DNA from: Biomphalaria glabrata
Lineage: Eukaryota > Mollusca > Gastropoda > Planorbidae
Length of the DNA stretch: 64,000 nt
Reading direction: 5' to 3'
NCBI RefSeq assembly: GCF_947242115.1
Contig: NC_074718.1
Span: forward strand, 44,016,699-44,080,698
Each line of letters opens with the position of its first letter. Positions within the stretch are counted from its first letter, which is position 1. This document shows, one piece after another, positions 1-12,889 of the stretch. Below the pieces are notes generated by a model. The model saw only the letters and a list, made by a program, of their open reading frames with translations. It searched no databases and was not told where the DNA came from. The position numbers and the translations under genes are program-made.

Positions 1-984
1 GTAGGTGCTCCTTTAGAAAACATGATGGTTCCGGCAATCAGTGACTCATTCATTGGTGGACGTTTGCAAGTTTAATCATGATATTTATACAAGACGTGGC
101 GTCGAATCAGTGCAATGAAATTGTAACCTAATGTTGTGGGCTAATCTAATCTGACGTCGACTATGTATCAATTATTACGTAACATTAGCCACGGAACATT
201 ATTAATTAAATATACTTGATAACAACATTCAGTTCTATAAAATGAGACTTTATTAACCACTGGGAAATTCGTCCAGTCTTCCTAACATTACGCCATGTTG
301 GTTTCTTGTTCGCCTAAGTCTGCTACGTCATTAGTCTTGTCTTACTACGTCACTACTTTTACCGTCGCTAAAACTATACACAATATATTTGTCTAACAAA
401 AGTAACATACTCTCTAAACTAGTACATTACACTAATTTAGTTTCACGCGAGCGAGTAAAGCAACCGCTTTGTATTTATTTTAGTCTTTTCCAAGAGTAAT
501 AGATGGGCCCATTTGTACTGCATAAATGTGACATGTGTTTACTTGGTAGATTTAAATGGGTCAATAGATCACTTAGTTCTGCTTCTGTCATTACCAGCCG
601 TCTGACAGCAGCCCCCGCCCCCCTCCCCTCTAACAGAATATCACAGTCGTGTCAATAAACCTGTTCAGTCTTATGTAGCTCTGGTTTTGGTTAGATGTTT
701 TCATGTTCAATACTAGAATCTACGTCTACTCTTAGCAATAATTGACATTGGAATCAAAGGTTTCTGGTGCGACTGTGGGTCACTTTAAACTTTGCACTTA
801 GTTTATCTTGTACTTTAATGTTGGTTTATTTTTAGAAATTAACTCACTAGTTTAAAACGCATTAACAAAGGGGGGGGGGGTAGAGAACGTGAGAGACCTT
901 ATTGCATTAACATTTATCGTCGATGCACTTCTATCTGTTCATGTTCAGTTTGAACTTGAGATGCGTCCGTCAATTAGTCTAAAG
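1..984. other. Left edge, no exon recognised
   Basis: Probably intron or upstream flank of the SLC7 gene. Short open frames occur at the very edge (1-75) on both strands but none could be tied to a family. A G10 run lies at 871-880. No coding exon matching the missing N-terminal half of the transporter was found here. Confidence 0.4.
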
Positions 985-1183
985 CAGGGGTTCTTAGCCT
1001 GTGGGTCGCGACCCCCTTGGGGGTCAATTGACGATTTGCCAGGGGTCGCCTAAGACCATCGAAAATATGGATTGTTATTGTCTACTCTTCTATTGCTGTA
1101 GGTGTGTGTGTGGGGGGGGGGGGTCGCGTCAGAATAGGGGATTGTAAAAAGGTGTCGCGAGCTTAAAAGGTTGAGAACCGCTG
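985..1183 (+). mobile_element. SPIN-like hAT MITE (copy 1)
   Basis: A 199-bp element. It starts CAGGGGTTCTTAGCC and ends GGTTGAGAACCGCTG (inverted ends) and is flanked by an exact 8-bp direct repeat GTCTAAAG (977-984 and 1184-1191), the target duplication size of hAT transposons. It contains GGGTCGCGACCCC near the left end and GGGGTCGCCTAAGACCATCG inside. From memory these match the SPIN/hAT consensus described in tetrapods and in a pond snail; this needs a database check. It is non-autonomous. A second copy lies at 32701-32893. Confidence 0.85.
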
Positions 1184-2103
1184 GTCTAAAGAAATGCATG
1201 TGTCGTTCCCCAAGACATGAACTGTCTTCTGTAAACATAACCAAGAGAAGATAACTGCCGTGCGCCTGAAGGTCACTAGGAGGGTGGTGTGATTTATTTT
1301 CGGCGGTTTTGTTTTAGCGCAGACGTCATTGGTGACCTCGAACACTAACCTAGATTGTTTGCCAAGATTCTTTTAAGGACGATTTATTTGTATTTTATAT
1401 TATGTTCCCTAGCACCATTCAATTTCACTGAATTTTTGTGTGTACTCTCCCTTCGAAGTCTAGTTGAACTTCTGCATTCTAAAGTAGACAGCTTTGTTCT
1501 ACAATACAATCAAGTGAATACACATTTGCACATTTTTCATCAACGCAACATTGAATAGATTTGCAGGCCCCTGTGTGACACACCATATGAAGCAAATCAA
1601 CACAGGTCTAGGTCTAATTAGTTCAGACAAATAACGAATGTAAAATTTCATAACTATAGTTTAAGAATACACAAAAATTGACTCAAATTAGGTTTTAAAA
1701 GCTAAAGATAAATATATATATAGATCTATCTATATATTTTTTTTATATTTTTTTTTACAAAGTCAGCAGCTGCTGATTACTATTTGTTGTTAAAACGTGA
1801 GGGTGTTGGGTCGGATGGTGATGTTTTGTTTGGTGCAGCTGTTATCAATGTGAATCTAGTTTTGAATAGGATCCTTTCTTTGTGCTTCATATTAAATGTT
1901 TAATGAACCATTCGATGTCCAACACACTAAAATGTCTATTATCAATGTTTAATGAACCATCAGATCTGTCCAACAGACTATAATGTCCATTAAATGGTAC
2001 ACTATGTTTAATGTACAATATGTGAACATTGGTGTTTATTTTATAAATTATGTTACTCTCAATACTGGATGTTTTACATTTGTTTGTTTGTTTCTGTCCC
2101 CAG

Positions 2104-5100
2104 GGCTTCTGATAGCCATCAATAGTCGTAATGTCAAATGGGCAACTCGAGTTCAGGTGGTCATCACAGCTTCCAAATTGGTTGCCCTGGCATTGATTAT
2201 CGTAATAGGCATGGTCTACCTAGGCAAAGGTAAATATTTTAGTTTCATAGATTGAGGAAGGGGGGTAGTTTTATCTAATCTTCTTTATATTATCAGCTAT
2301 CCTCATGCAAAATCACTAATCCTAACACTGTAGCTGATATGACTTCTTGTAGAGCACTTTCTCTTGTGACTTCTGTAGAAGTATTCTCTGACAAGGTTGT
2401 GATGAGAGCCTAAACATCTCTAGACCTTATCCCCCACACACAGCAGTTTGGTCCTAAGGAATGTCACAAAAAAAGGCTTGGAATCAGCAGGATCTTTCAG
2501 AATGTAGCACTGCTACAGACTATCTAAAGCAATTCCTTCCAAAGCCTTTAAAGTGTTATCAAATGTGCAGTCAAATCTTATTTAATAGAGCCTATTGAAT
2601 ATTTTAATAAATATCAAGTTTTGCTGAACCCACATACAGGCTAGTCGAATTGAAGTATCAGAGCTGCACAGAGGATACATTGTCACATGCTAACTACATT
2701 CTGATATATGAATGTGTTTTGGTCAATTTTGAGTTTATGCAGTAAGTTTGAAACAAACAATAGATAACTGAACAATCTTCTTTTTTCATAGAACCTCACT
2801 AGCAGAGTGGTTAACATATTGGCTTGAGGAGGCTTGAGCCATGAATTTGAATTCAGGTCGTTGCGCCTTTTGTAAAAAAAAATATTTTCATAAGCGATGA
2901 CTGTAACATTCTCCCAGATACACCCATCCCACCCCCACCCTCCCCACCCACCCAAAAAAAATTCCTAACTTGACCAGATAAGTGATAGGATTATAGAGAA
3001 TTGAGAAAGATTGTATGAAATAGCGATAAACAAAAACAATTGGTAAAAATATTTCTAATTACACTCACAGACTTATTGTTGTTGGTCTAGATCCATAACA
3101 AATTTAATTACATGGCTGACCCAAACTAATTGGTACAACTACGCTTCATATAAGCTTTGTTGTTGTTTTTTTTGTTTGTTTGTTTTGTTTCATTATTTTT
3201 TTAATGTTTTTTTTTTATTAGGTGACAGGGAGAGCTTTGAGGATACATTTGAAGACAGTGAGTATAGTGCTGGTGCTATTGCTCTCTCTTTCTACTCAGG
3301 CTTTTGGGCCTACAGTGGTTGGTAAGTAAAATGTTGTTTTTAAGCACAACGAATTTTAGATATGTGGCTATAATTACCTGCATACCAAGATACAGATTTA
3401 TTTATTAAAAACTGATACATTATTCCAAAGTTTTGTGAAAAGTTCTTCTTATCCTAATTTTGACAAAGTACAGCTCACTTTGTCTTGTTTAGTTATTAAG
3501 TTTTGTTTTACTTATTGAAACTGTTTAGTGATTTATATGCCCATACTTCTTAGTACTTTGTTTAATTTGACTAACATATTGGTTTAATGCACAGTAAAAG
3601 GTAGTACTTTTGCTATTCATGTGAAAGAATTAAGTTTTAAAATACATTTCTTCTGTGTCCTTCACCCTGTCTTGTATTGAGGTCTCTACTTACTCCACGT
3701 TACCTGCAATGTTGAGCAGACATCTGACAGTGGGAACTGGGCTAATTTTCTCTCATTGTTACCTGCTCAAGGTTTTTGTATAGTTTACTTCGGTATTGGG
3801 GAGGGCTGAGAATGTTAGGGATCTACTTGCCCTTTATGCTTAGAGGTGACCTAATTTCTTTGAAACTGATTCTAGACATCTGTTATTCAGTGTAGAGGTC
3901 ATCTATACACTCACTTGTAACAGGTGATTTGAATTATCGGTGCAAGACATTCACTTGTTTAGATTGTTTATATATTCGTACTTAAGAATGAAAAAGAGTT
4001 TTGAACTGAATGGAAGACCTCAGTGCAAAAATGGCACAAGTTCATCTATGTAAAGAATTTTATTTTTTTAAAATATGAGATGCACATTTCAGTATAATGT
4101 TTTTATGAAATTTTAGCTGAACAAAATCTAAGGAATCTGAAAAAGAAGATTCCATTTCACAATTAGATCAGAGATTTCAGATGGTCATGTGATAATCAAA
4201 ATTGATATCCAAGTATTGAGTGAGATCCTCAATTTGGGTGTTCTATAACTTGAGTCATGCGGTGAAATGGGGTTCTAAATTCTCTGAACTCAATGATCAT
4301 TGACAGACAGGACTTACCTTTGCACATGTCTAGCTTAATCAAAGCAGTAGCCTATGCCTATCTATATATGTATATATAATTCTCTTCGTGGCTCAACAGT
4401 TTAGATACCAAGAAGCATAGGAAAGATCACTCTTTTATTTCTGCAAGTCGGACTAAAGTTACCCCACGAAAAAAGAGGGGTGGGGGGACAAGTAGTATTC
4501 ACCCGTCACTAAATAGAAGAGCTGGACTTAACCATTGTGACCAAGAAGTCATGGAAAGATCACTCTTATTTATTTCTACCCCACGTAACTTAATTGGCAA
4601 AAAAAAAGAGGGGGGGGGAGAGAGAACAAGTAATCTACTCTGTATTCACCTGTCACTAAATAGCAGGGCTGGACTCAACCGTTGGTGGGCCCTATGCGAA
4701 ATGGATTTCGCGGGGCCAAGTTTGGGTAGAGCTACGGATAATAAATGAAAATTAAGAGTTTGTATTAGAAAATAAATTCGTCTTTGCATTTTATTCATTC
4801 TTTACTACGTACAGAATTACTTTACGAGCCTTGCTTGTAGCGAAGTCATGACAGTATATCAGAAAAGTACTATTTCCTACATAGATCATGTTCAGTAACA
4901 AGAACTACCAAATGTTTCAATCTATCTTCGAGAATTGTTGACCTAAAGTAATTCTTCATTAGTTTGATGCACGAGAAGCTTCTTTCACCAGATTACACAA
5001 TTACGGGTATTGCATAATGCCGTTTTTTTTTTTATTGTGCGTAGGATTGGCCTTTTCCATATTGAATGACACCCCAAATGAAAATTTTTGTCAATAGATT

Positions 5101-8100
5101 TCAGGTGATTTGTATGAGTTTTCAAAAGATTTTAATAATTTCCGGAGATTTCCAGAACTTTTTCATATATTTTGCAATTTCAGGAGCTCCTGGTAAATCA
5201 GGCAGCCGCGGGAAATCTGTTATAAGTTATAAAATCGTTTACTTTAATAATTTACACCTAGAATTAGTCTGGTCCTATGAAAGTGCGGGACCCACTGCGG
5301 TCGCATAGGTTGCATCGGCTGCATCGGCCGGCACTGTAAAATAGCGGCGTATGCTTTGGGTTGACTAGTTAATCATTAAACTATTAGTGCTCCCGTCTCT
5401 AATTCTTATGCCAACCTTTAAGAAAGACTTACTATGAATTGTTTACTACATGCAAACTTTTATCAAAATTATTTTTTTATTTGCAAAACATTCATGAGTT
5501 TTATTTAAACTTTTTTTGTAGGAGTTACCTTAACTTTTTGACAGAAGAGCTGGTTAATCCTAACAGGTAATTGTTTCTTTGTTATGTTCTAAAATGATGG
5601 CTAATTTTTATGGGATGTTTTTGTCTTCTAAATTTCTGTTACATTTAAAGTCAGTTTGTTGATGAATTTTACAAATGTGCTTCCTTCATAATGTAATTTT
5701 AGTTTTGTGCAAAAAAAAATAATAATAATAAAGTTTAACGCATTTTTGACTCCAATATAAAAAATGGAGAGCTGACCTCATAAACTATCATACCCAAAGG
5801 GGGTGAACACAATTTAACCTGACATAGCCTACATGCCTTAAATGGAATTTTAAAAAAATTATTACCTACTCCTGAATGACTGTTCTTAATGGAAATAGGA
5901 AGAGAACACTTAAAAATAATTTGACACTACAAAAACAGCCTTCATTTTGGTGAAGAAAGTTTTCTGTTTATTTGAAGATGTCTTGTGCTTTCTGGGCTAG
6001 ACAAAAGTACAAGTCAAAAAGTTATAACTAATGTAAAAGTACCATACCACATGTGCTTGAGCTAATTGCACTGTTGGTGTTGCTGTACCCATAAATAATG
6101 TTTGTGTCTCACCTAATAAATTGTACAGCTACCACGCAAGTTCAGCAGATAAGATTAGTAAGGCTATATACGTATGGGAAAATCCAGGTTTTTCAAATTA
6201 TGGGGGATTATGTGGTTTCTCTGTATTACGTCAGGTGTCGAGACAGAACATAAAGATGCTTTTATTTTTTTCTTATTATTATTTGTTACTATCTTCTGTT
6301 CATTTTGTGTATTATGTACATTTGATCAATTATGCTCTGTGCATGTTATCTGTGCAGGAATCTGCCTCTGGCTATCATGATCTCCATGATCACTGTCATC
6401 TGTGTGTACCTGGTCACAAACATTGCTTACCTGGCTGTCCTCAGCCCGTCGCAAATGTTGCAGTCAACAGCTGTTGCTGTGGTATGTGTCCCTCTCCGTT
6501 GTATTGTTTGACTTCTTAGAAGTAATTGCTGTGAGATCAATAAGCAATTTAATTTCTAAATGGCTTTCAAGTTATCTTTCTTATTTTCTACAAGGTGTCA
6601 ACACCATCTTGATTAAACACTTTCGTAATTATGCTATTAGGCAACACTCCTGTTTATACATTGAAAGGAAACTACTTTATCATCCAAATCTCAAATAAAA
6701 ATAAATCAGAAGTTCATTGAACTTAAGTACACTCATAGTAACCTTTGAGCTATTGTAAAGTTAAGACTATTTTCTTTTTGCTAGCCGTTAGATACCCTAG
6801 TAAACAATTGGCCAAAGAACTTTCAGTTGAAAGTGTAATTTCAAAATTAAGTTTTCTTTCTTTAGTTTTAAAATAACATACATGTGTGTAAAATTCAAAA
6901 AAAAATTGTTGCATTTCAAAGACATTGTTAATATGTTGTTATGTATGTTGGTATGCAGAAGTCATGCTCGGATTATCTCTACATTTCCCATGTATTTATT
7001 TCAAAGCAAACTTTGGCCTGTTTTACTATAACCTCTCTTGTGGTCTTCTCTAGACTTTTGCTGAACATACTATGGGTGTGATGCAGTGGTTGATGCCTAT
7101 ACTTATAGCTATATCAGTTTGTGGAACCATGAATGGTACAGCTCTCTCCATGTCAAGGTCAGCAGTTGTCCTTTTTGTTCTGTACTATTAAATGTGCACA
7201 TTTACTTAAAGCTTACTGACCATTTCCTTGTTTGTTCGTTAAGGTAGAATTCACTATTTAACTCGATTTGTATTTACTCAATTATAGTTTTGAAGTTCAA
7301 GTAAATAACAATGAAAATAAAATTAGCTTACAAACTCTAGTTCCGAAATTCATGAATCTATAGATCAATCTATGCCACATCTAACTGATATAATGAAAAG
7401 ACAAAGTACATGTATAGATCTGTTGGAAAATACATTATATTTATGCATATGAAGTACCATGGTATTTTCACTTATATCCGTTATAATAAGGCTTGTCTTC
7501 GAGTCCGAAGATTTTTGAGGAATGCAGTATTTCCCGTGGCTATAAATTTGTCATATACTTAGTAGTACGTGTGTTTATTAGCTTTAAGATGATATCAATG
7601 TGTTTTTATTGACTACATATTTATCTCTCCAGGTTGTTTTTTATCGGTGCTAAGAACAACCACATGCCAATGTTCATGTCAATGATACAGCACAAATTTT
7701 TAACACCCGCCACGTCCCTCTTTATCATAGTAAGTGACTTTGATTTTTAAATGGCTTACATATAGTGTATCCACCTCAAGTTTTTCTTTTCTGACTTGTT
7801 TTTTTTTTATTTTCCACAGCTTGTCTTAGTTTTATGTTTCCAGTCATCCAATGACATTTGGTTCCTGATAGAAATGGAAGGGTTCGGCTTTGCAACAGTT
7901 CTTACTCTGGTGTTTGCGGGTCAAGTGTATCTGAGATACAAAGAACCCAATTTACCCCGGCCCATCAAGGTAATTACTGTGTTGTGTAGTTTGGTGAATA
8001 AAAGTAAAGTTTTTTGTGTTGTTTTTTTTAAACTTTGTTAATTTTTATGTAATATTTCTATAACAGGTACCGATAGCACTTCCGGCTATCCTTGGTTTAG

Positions 8101-8521
8101 TCAGTTTTGCTTTGGTTTTATTAACTTTCTACCAGAAGTTTATTGAGAGTATGTTGGCTCTGGGATTAGTCGGGGCTGGCTCAGTGCTGTACATCATTGG
8201 CAACCGATGGACCAACAAACCTGCCTCTATACAGTCTAAAATTAGTAAGTATAACCCGTAGTCAAAGATTGTTGGTAGTGATCGCTTTTAGGTCTCTTTC
8301 AGTTTACTGGATTTGAGCAAAGACTCAGGACTAAGTTTTAACATTGGAATTTAAAAGATGTGTATTTTCACTCTAGTAGAAGTTTAACATTAAATTAAAA
8401 AAGATTCTACTGTTCATTGAAGTTCTTTTTTTTTACTTCCACAGCATTCATAAACATTTTTTTCCAGAAATTATTTTTGGTTGTTCCTCAAGAAAGTGAA
8501 AAAGATCTCAATTGGGATTAA
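2104..8521 (+). CDS. LAT-type SLC7 amino-acid transporter (light subunit), 5' end missing
   Basis: Nine exons splice in phase: 2104-2229, 3222-3321, 5522-5566, 6358-6481, 7054-7157, 7633-7729, 7820-7969, 8067-8244, 8445-8521 (TAA). They give 332 residues plus a split first codon. The family exchanges large neutral amino acids across the plasma membrane, usually as a disulfide-linked partner of a 4F2hc/rBAT-type heavy chain. Seen: VKWATRVQ followed by a hydrophobic KLVALALIIVIG helix, FLTEELVNPNRNLP, a TFAEHTMGV segment, and NLPRPIKVP before the last helices. These match the SLC7A5/A8 (LAT1/LAT2) layout better than b0,+AT (established family knowledge). About 150-170 N-terminal residues (first membrane helices and the linking cysteine) are absent; no candidate exon was found in 1-2103, so they probably lie upstream of the window. 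The tail is short (QKLFLVVPQESEKDLNWD). An alternative acceptor at 8467 would give a different, shorter end and fits the family less well. The exact paralogue is uncertain. Confidence 0.9.
2797..3180 (+). repeat. tRNA-derived SINE family C, copy 1
   Basis: A tRNA-like head (GCAGAGTGGTTAACA at the A box; GAATTTGAATTCAGG near the B box) is followed by a body ending in AACAATTGGTAAAAATATTT, TCTAATTACACTCACAGAC and CTAGATCCATAACAAATTTA. It shares the body with copies at 36720-36990 and 39560-39690. It lies in the intron between the first two visible SLC7 exons. Confidence 0.7.
4411..4680 (+). repeat. About 130-bp tandem duplication at the left end of a hAT MITE
   Basis: Two diverged copies (about 4411-4540 and 4541-4680) share GGAAAGATCACTCTT, an ACCCCACG segment, a G-rich run, an ACAAGTA segment and GTCACTAAATAG. 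Each ends with the first bases of the hAT element (AGAGCTGGACTTAACC or CAGGGCTGGACTCAACC), so the duplication includes the insertion junction. Confidence 0.6.
4664..5336 (+). mobile_element. hAT-type MITE, CAGGGCCGG family, copy 1 (degenerate)
   Basis: A 673-bp copy of the same element as 15013-15553. Shared landmarks are GGGCCCTATGCGAAA at the left, AAAATAAATTCGTCTTTGCA, a T-rich tract then AGGATTGG, AGGTGATTTGTATGAG, and CGCATAGGTTGCA near the right end. The ends (CAGGGCTGG and CCGGCACTG) have decayed, and the flanks CTAAATAG and TAAAATAG are an imperfect 8-bp duplication. It sits in an SLC7 intron. Confidence 0.75.
7480..7560 (-). mobile_element. LINE 3' tail fragment
   Basis: The stretch AAGGCTTGTCTTCGAGTCCG then GAGGAATGCAGTATTTCCC repeats the 3' end of the LINE remnant at 29110-29554 in the same orientation. 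It is only a 5'-truncated tail, in an SLC7 intron. Confidence 0.65.
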
Positions 8522-8801
8522 GAGATTCTATTTCATCGAACAAGTTCATCACCCTATGAGTGATCAGTGAAAAAAGAAATGTTCGTGTGGAAGACTTGCT
8601 TCTGGTCTAAGATTGTGAGATTATTATGCATTTATAAATCCTACATTTTCAGAAGATTTGTTTTCAGCTGAGGTTTTCATTTCGCTTGTGATACTTTACT
8701 GCTGTAGGGGGGGGGGGTATCCCAATTCCATTGTACTTCACAATCACATCGACACTACTTTGCCCTTATGGATTTGCCACGCCCTGTGTCTCTAAGAAAC
8801 A

Positions 8802-8807
8802 AATAAA
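8802..8807 (+). promoter_or_regulatory. Polyadenylation signal of the SLC7 gene
   Basis: AATAAA lies 281 bases past the TAA stop, followed by a T-rich and GT-rich stretch, as expected for the 3' end of the transporter mRNA. Later weaker signals could extend the UTR. Confidence 0.55.
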
Positions 8808-8934
8808 GGTTTCTTCTAAACAGGTCTATTGTACTGTGCACGCTTAATTTGTGTGTGTATATTAATAGGGTAAATTTTAGATATAAATATTTTTTGTTGT
8901 GAAGAAAAAAAATTGTCCATCTTACTGCTGTAAA

Positions 8935-9112
8935 ATGTTTGTAAAATGTTTTACATGTTTCGGATGTTCCTTCAGAGTTGAAGATAGTTTACTTCCTAGT
9001 CCAAACCTCCCGCAGGACAACGGGGGGTGGGAGCGGGCAGGATTTGAACCCTCGACCATCGATAAATCCGAACAACAGTCCAGCGCGCAAACCGCACGAC
9101 CAGGAAGCCATG
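8935..9112 (-). repeat. tRNA-derived SINE family B
   Basis: Read on the minus strand it has a tRNA-like head (TGGTCGTGCGGTTTGCGCGC around the A box; GGGTTCAAATCCTGCC as the B box), then a body with GGTTTGGACTAGGAAG and ACATCCGAAACATG. It is very similar to 31815-31986 and more diverged from 18866-18990. The promoter boxes suggest derivation from a tRNA gene; it cannot fold into a full cloverleaf as read. Confidence 0.8.
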
Positions 9113-10815
9113 CTGTTTGAAATATTCAGGGCAGATTCCTAATGGGCTGATTTTATAAACGAAGAAAAAATGTGAACATATTGCTGAAGGCTCCAGACAT
9201 TTTCTCTTGTCAGACAATGACAAGAAAGTATTAATGACATTGATTAGAATACTATGACAGTCATCAAATTAATAAAATAGTAGAACAAAGGAATAATTTA
9301 AAGAACATATTTAACTATGTCTAAATGTGCTCCATGCCCCAGGGCTTCAAAATGTCTTTTTTTTTCCTTTTTTTAAATTAACTCATTAGCATAAAGTTTT
9401 TAAACTCATCACTTAAGCTGCTATACTATATAAGCCAATGTCATTTGTGTGGTAGCATTACAATTTACTTTTATTTTACAAAGGAATGAATGAGTTAACA
9501 AGTGACTATTTGTAATGACTTACCAATCTTGTTTTAAAGACATAGGCATTTACATAGCCATGGCTGACAGTATTATAATCTATTGTAAGTGCCTGATATA
9601 TTGCGTTACTTTACTCTTAAGTTATATCCGTTTATATTCTTTGGAAATACAATGTACATGCTCTGAAAGTCAGAATTTTAAGCCAACTGTTTTATTTGTA
9701 TATTTCTTACCACACAAACAGCCATTCCAGTTCAGCTATTGCTGACTGCCTGTGTCCACACTTACGATATTAAAACACTCTCCAGGTAGAGATGACACTT
9801 TAGCAACAACAAAACATTGACTCCACAAAAAATACTATGTTATATTCAGTTTTGACATGTAATAACGTTTTTTTTTTAAAATTTATTTTAATCTTCATTT
9901 TGCATATCAGTCTCTGACATAATTCATTGAATTTTTTTTTAACTGACATACATATGATTTCAAATCTTGTGTTTTTTTGTTTGTTTTTCAATTAAGATTA
10001 ATATCAGATTTAAATGTATCACTTGAAATTTAAGTGCAGAATATAATTGACATTTTTTTTTATTAACAAAGAGATATATTTGTAATTTAGAATTTCATTT
10101 TGTGTTCACTTGAAAGATAGACTATTTTAATAGCAGTACTATGTACATTCCATATCTTGATCATTATCACTTTACTATTTGTGCTTAAAAAAAAAAAGGG
10201 CTTTCAATGTCTCATCATGGCAAAAAGGCCTACACATGTGCTAGAGGCTATATGATGTGCTGTCCTCAAGTGTGAGCGCCATTGTTTATTGTGTGAAGTG
10301 ATCTTCTGATTGGTATACTATTGAGTAAGAGAACATTTGTATTTGACCACCAGAAGTAATGCAGTAATATCAGCTTCATTCACAAATATTGGTTTCATGG
10401 TTAATAATGTTATTGATTAGTTAATTGAGACATAATAAACCTGAAATCTATCATGCTGATAATCCTTATCATAATACTTAAGAGAATGTATCTGAAAATC
10501 TGTATTTGGTTAATGATTCTCAGTGGTACAGCATTCCTTGGTTTGTTCTTTTGTTGTTGTTTTTTTTTATTGCTGCCAGTGTGTTTAGATTCTCTCCTTG
10601 CTTACACTTGTATTTCTTTTGTTCAACTCTCAATTCCCCTCCCACCATTCTCATAGTATCCCCTTGTACCTATTATTATTGTTTGTGGCAGTGTTATGCT
10701 GTTAGTTATGATTTTGTGATAAACCTCTTTATCAATGCAATGAATAACAGTGACATATTGCATGCCAGTGTTTCTCAATAGTGCACAACTTGGTCAGTGA
10801 TTCCAGACTAGGAAA
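9113..10815. other. SLC7 3' flank, no gene seen
   Basis: AT-rich sequence with homopolymer runs. Open frames here are short and lack splice context or recognisable motifs. It may include an extended 3' UTR of the transporter. Confidence 0.4.
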
Positions 10816-10819
10816 CCTT

Positions 10820-11085
10820 CTTTCTTCAAATATCCCATGATTGTGATGTGTTTTGTTTGTCATGTTTCTTTAAATATCCCATGATTGTGATGTGTTTTTT
10901 TTTGTCATGTTTCTTCAAATATCCCATGATTGTGATGTGTTTTGTTATTCATGTTTCTTCAAATATCCCATGATTGTGATGTGTTTTGTTTGTCATGTTT
11001 CTTCAAATATCCCATGATTGTGATGTGTTTTGTTTGTCATGTTTCTTCAAATATCCCATGATTGTGATGTGTTTTGTTTGTCTTC
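10820..11085 (+). repeat. 44-bp minisatellite, about 6 copies
   Basis: The unit contains TTCTTCAAATATCCCATGAT followed by TGTGATGTGTTTTGTTTGTC. Copies differ mainly in the T/G run, and one starts TTTAAATATCCC. Confidence 0.9.
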
Positions 11086-12435
11086 AATTTCTTATGCATG
11101 TTTTTTTTTTAATTGACTTTTGAAAGATAAAACCAATTATGAAAGCATCCCTTAACTTTAAAAAAAAAATTTACACATACTAAGCCAAGCAAGGACCAAG
11201 TTTTGTATTATTTTTTTATTTTCATAAAGGACTTGACAGTAAAACTAATAAATGAGTTTTGACAATTTTAAAGTTTGACATTTATAGAAACTGTGGGTAG
11301 ACAAATCATAACATTCATCTCTCAAACCTGAATTTAAAAAAAAATCTTTATTTTTTTATATGCATAATTTTTTTTAGAGCAAATCAGTAAATAAAGCTTG
11401 TCATTGTGCTGGCCTCACAAAGCTCTTATACATTGTTGGTTACTTAATTAGATTACTCATTGTTTGACCTAAGATTTCTCACCCACATGTCTGATATTGA
11501 ACTTAGCAACATGACCTATATACATATTTTAAGAGTTCTTAACTGTTCTATGTTTATTGTATCAAAACAAAATTATATATAAGAAGGTAACCTACCCATA
11601 AAGAATTGTTTTACAAAAACATTGGTATACCAGGTACTTCCACTTACATATTCAAAGTGATTCTTTATTACATTTTGTTAATGATTATTTTCATTGCATA
11701 TGTATAAAAGTGTGATTTGAGATATGTCTTGTACAAGATACTTGCATAGAGTCATTTACTTATCAAGTGGTCAACGGTAAACATTTGTGATGTAATTTGT
11801 ATTGAGTTGTGGTGTTACCACATATATCTTACAACCTATTCCCTTGTTACTGTTTTATTTTATTCATTAAATATAAACAAATATGTGTATGAGAATGGAA
11901 ATAACTGCCATTATATGGTTTTGTTCAATGTCTTTATTGTATTTGTCTCCCTTGTGACACTACTTACATGAATTTATTGATACACGATTTCACTTTGTGA
12001 ACATTTATTTTTACCTTTGCTTCAGTTTACCACAACGCATGCAGCTGGAAATTATTTTTTAGTTTTGCTTGACTAGATTTTCATTTTAGAGTGTGTGGTA
12101 TACAAGAAATTGTGTGGTACAGTATGGTGAGTGCGGGCTATATTTGTGTTCATGTATTTGAGATCTATCAATTGTAAGACTTTGTTTTAGAATATGTTTA
12201 TGCAGGTGTAACTGACCAGATTTTTAGTGGTTTGATTGTTTTTAATTCTTTTATTTGGCTTGCCTGTATAAAGTATACATTTTATGCAATTGGTGAACTA
12301 GGTTTAAATTAAATAAAATTTTGCCATTTAAAATTATTAAATTGTTCTTGCTAAGTCAATAATTTTTTTTTATCATTGTTAGATAAAACTTGCTTATTAT
12401 CTGTAATGTCTTCTATGTCAGTCCTGAAAATGTAA
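11086..12435. other. AT-rich spacer, nothing recognised
   Basis: No coding exon, tRNA-like promoter boxes or inverted repeat was recognised; several AATAAA strings occur by composition. Confidence 0.4.
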
Positions 12436-12439
12436 AAAA

Positions 12440-12660
12440 AAAAATACTTTTGTGTGTGTGTTTGTATAGTGCATCTTATTATGCTAAATAAAGTATGTTC
12501 AGTGCACTGCGGTCCAATCTCTTTTGTGGATCCATGTGGGGAGGGGAGACAGTTTCTGTGCTGCCCTGCCTTTAAGTGCTCATCAAACACAACTCAGTTA
12601 CTCTGCTCAAGTTGTGATGTGAACTAAAAGTCTCCATGATAGCCGAATGGTTTATGCCGC
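12440..12660 (-). repeat. SINE family D (GCGCTATATAA-tail type), diverged copy
   Basis: Reverse-strand matches to the copy at 48215-48455 are GAGTTGTGTTTGATGAGC, TTAAAGGCAGGGCAGCAC, CCACAAAAGAGATTGGACCG and a degraded tail. The tRNA-like head is near 12640. Confidence 0.6.
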
Positions 12661-12889
12661 TCCGACACACTTCTGTTACCTTACAAATGTTTCATTAATT
12701 TTTAAATTCAATTGTTTAGTTTGTGTATTACTATAGAAATCTTCTCCTAGACATTCAAAATATCTGTTTGCAATATAAAAGACTTGCATCATGGATGGAT
12801 AAATTTATTTTATCTTTTAGGTTACAGACATTACTTCAGAAAAGAATATAATTACTTCCTACACATTTCATGTGTAAATCAAGTCATGC

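Noticed and set aside
1-75. Short open frames at the window edge on both strands (MMVPAISDSFIGGRLQV on plus, MNESLIAGTIMFSKGAP on minus)
   Set aside because: Too short, with no recognisable family and no clear splice signals; they lie where an SLC7 intron or flank is expected.
8435-8521. Alternative SLC7 last-exon acceptor at 8467
   Set aside because: It would end in KIIFGCSSRK; the 8445 acceptor gives FINIFFQKLFLVVPQE, which fits the transporter family tail and uses a good TACTTCCACAG acceptor.
8935-9112. Functional tRNA gene on the minus strand
   Set aside because: A and B boxes are tRNA-like, but similar 170-bp copies with a common non-tRNA body recur, so it is a SINE.
10820-11085. Array of regulatory sites
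   Set aside because: Uniform 44-bp tandem units with drift look like a minisatellite; no gene is positioned to use them.
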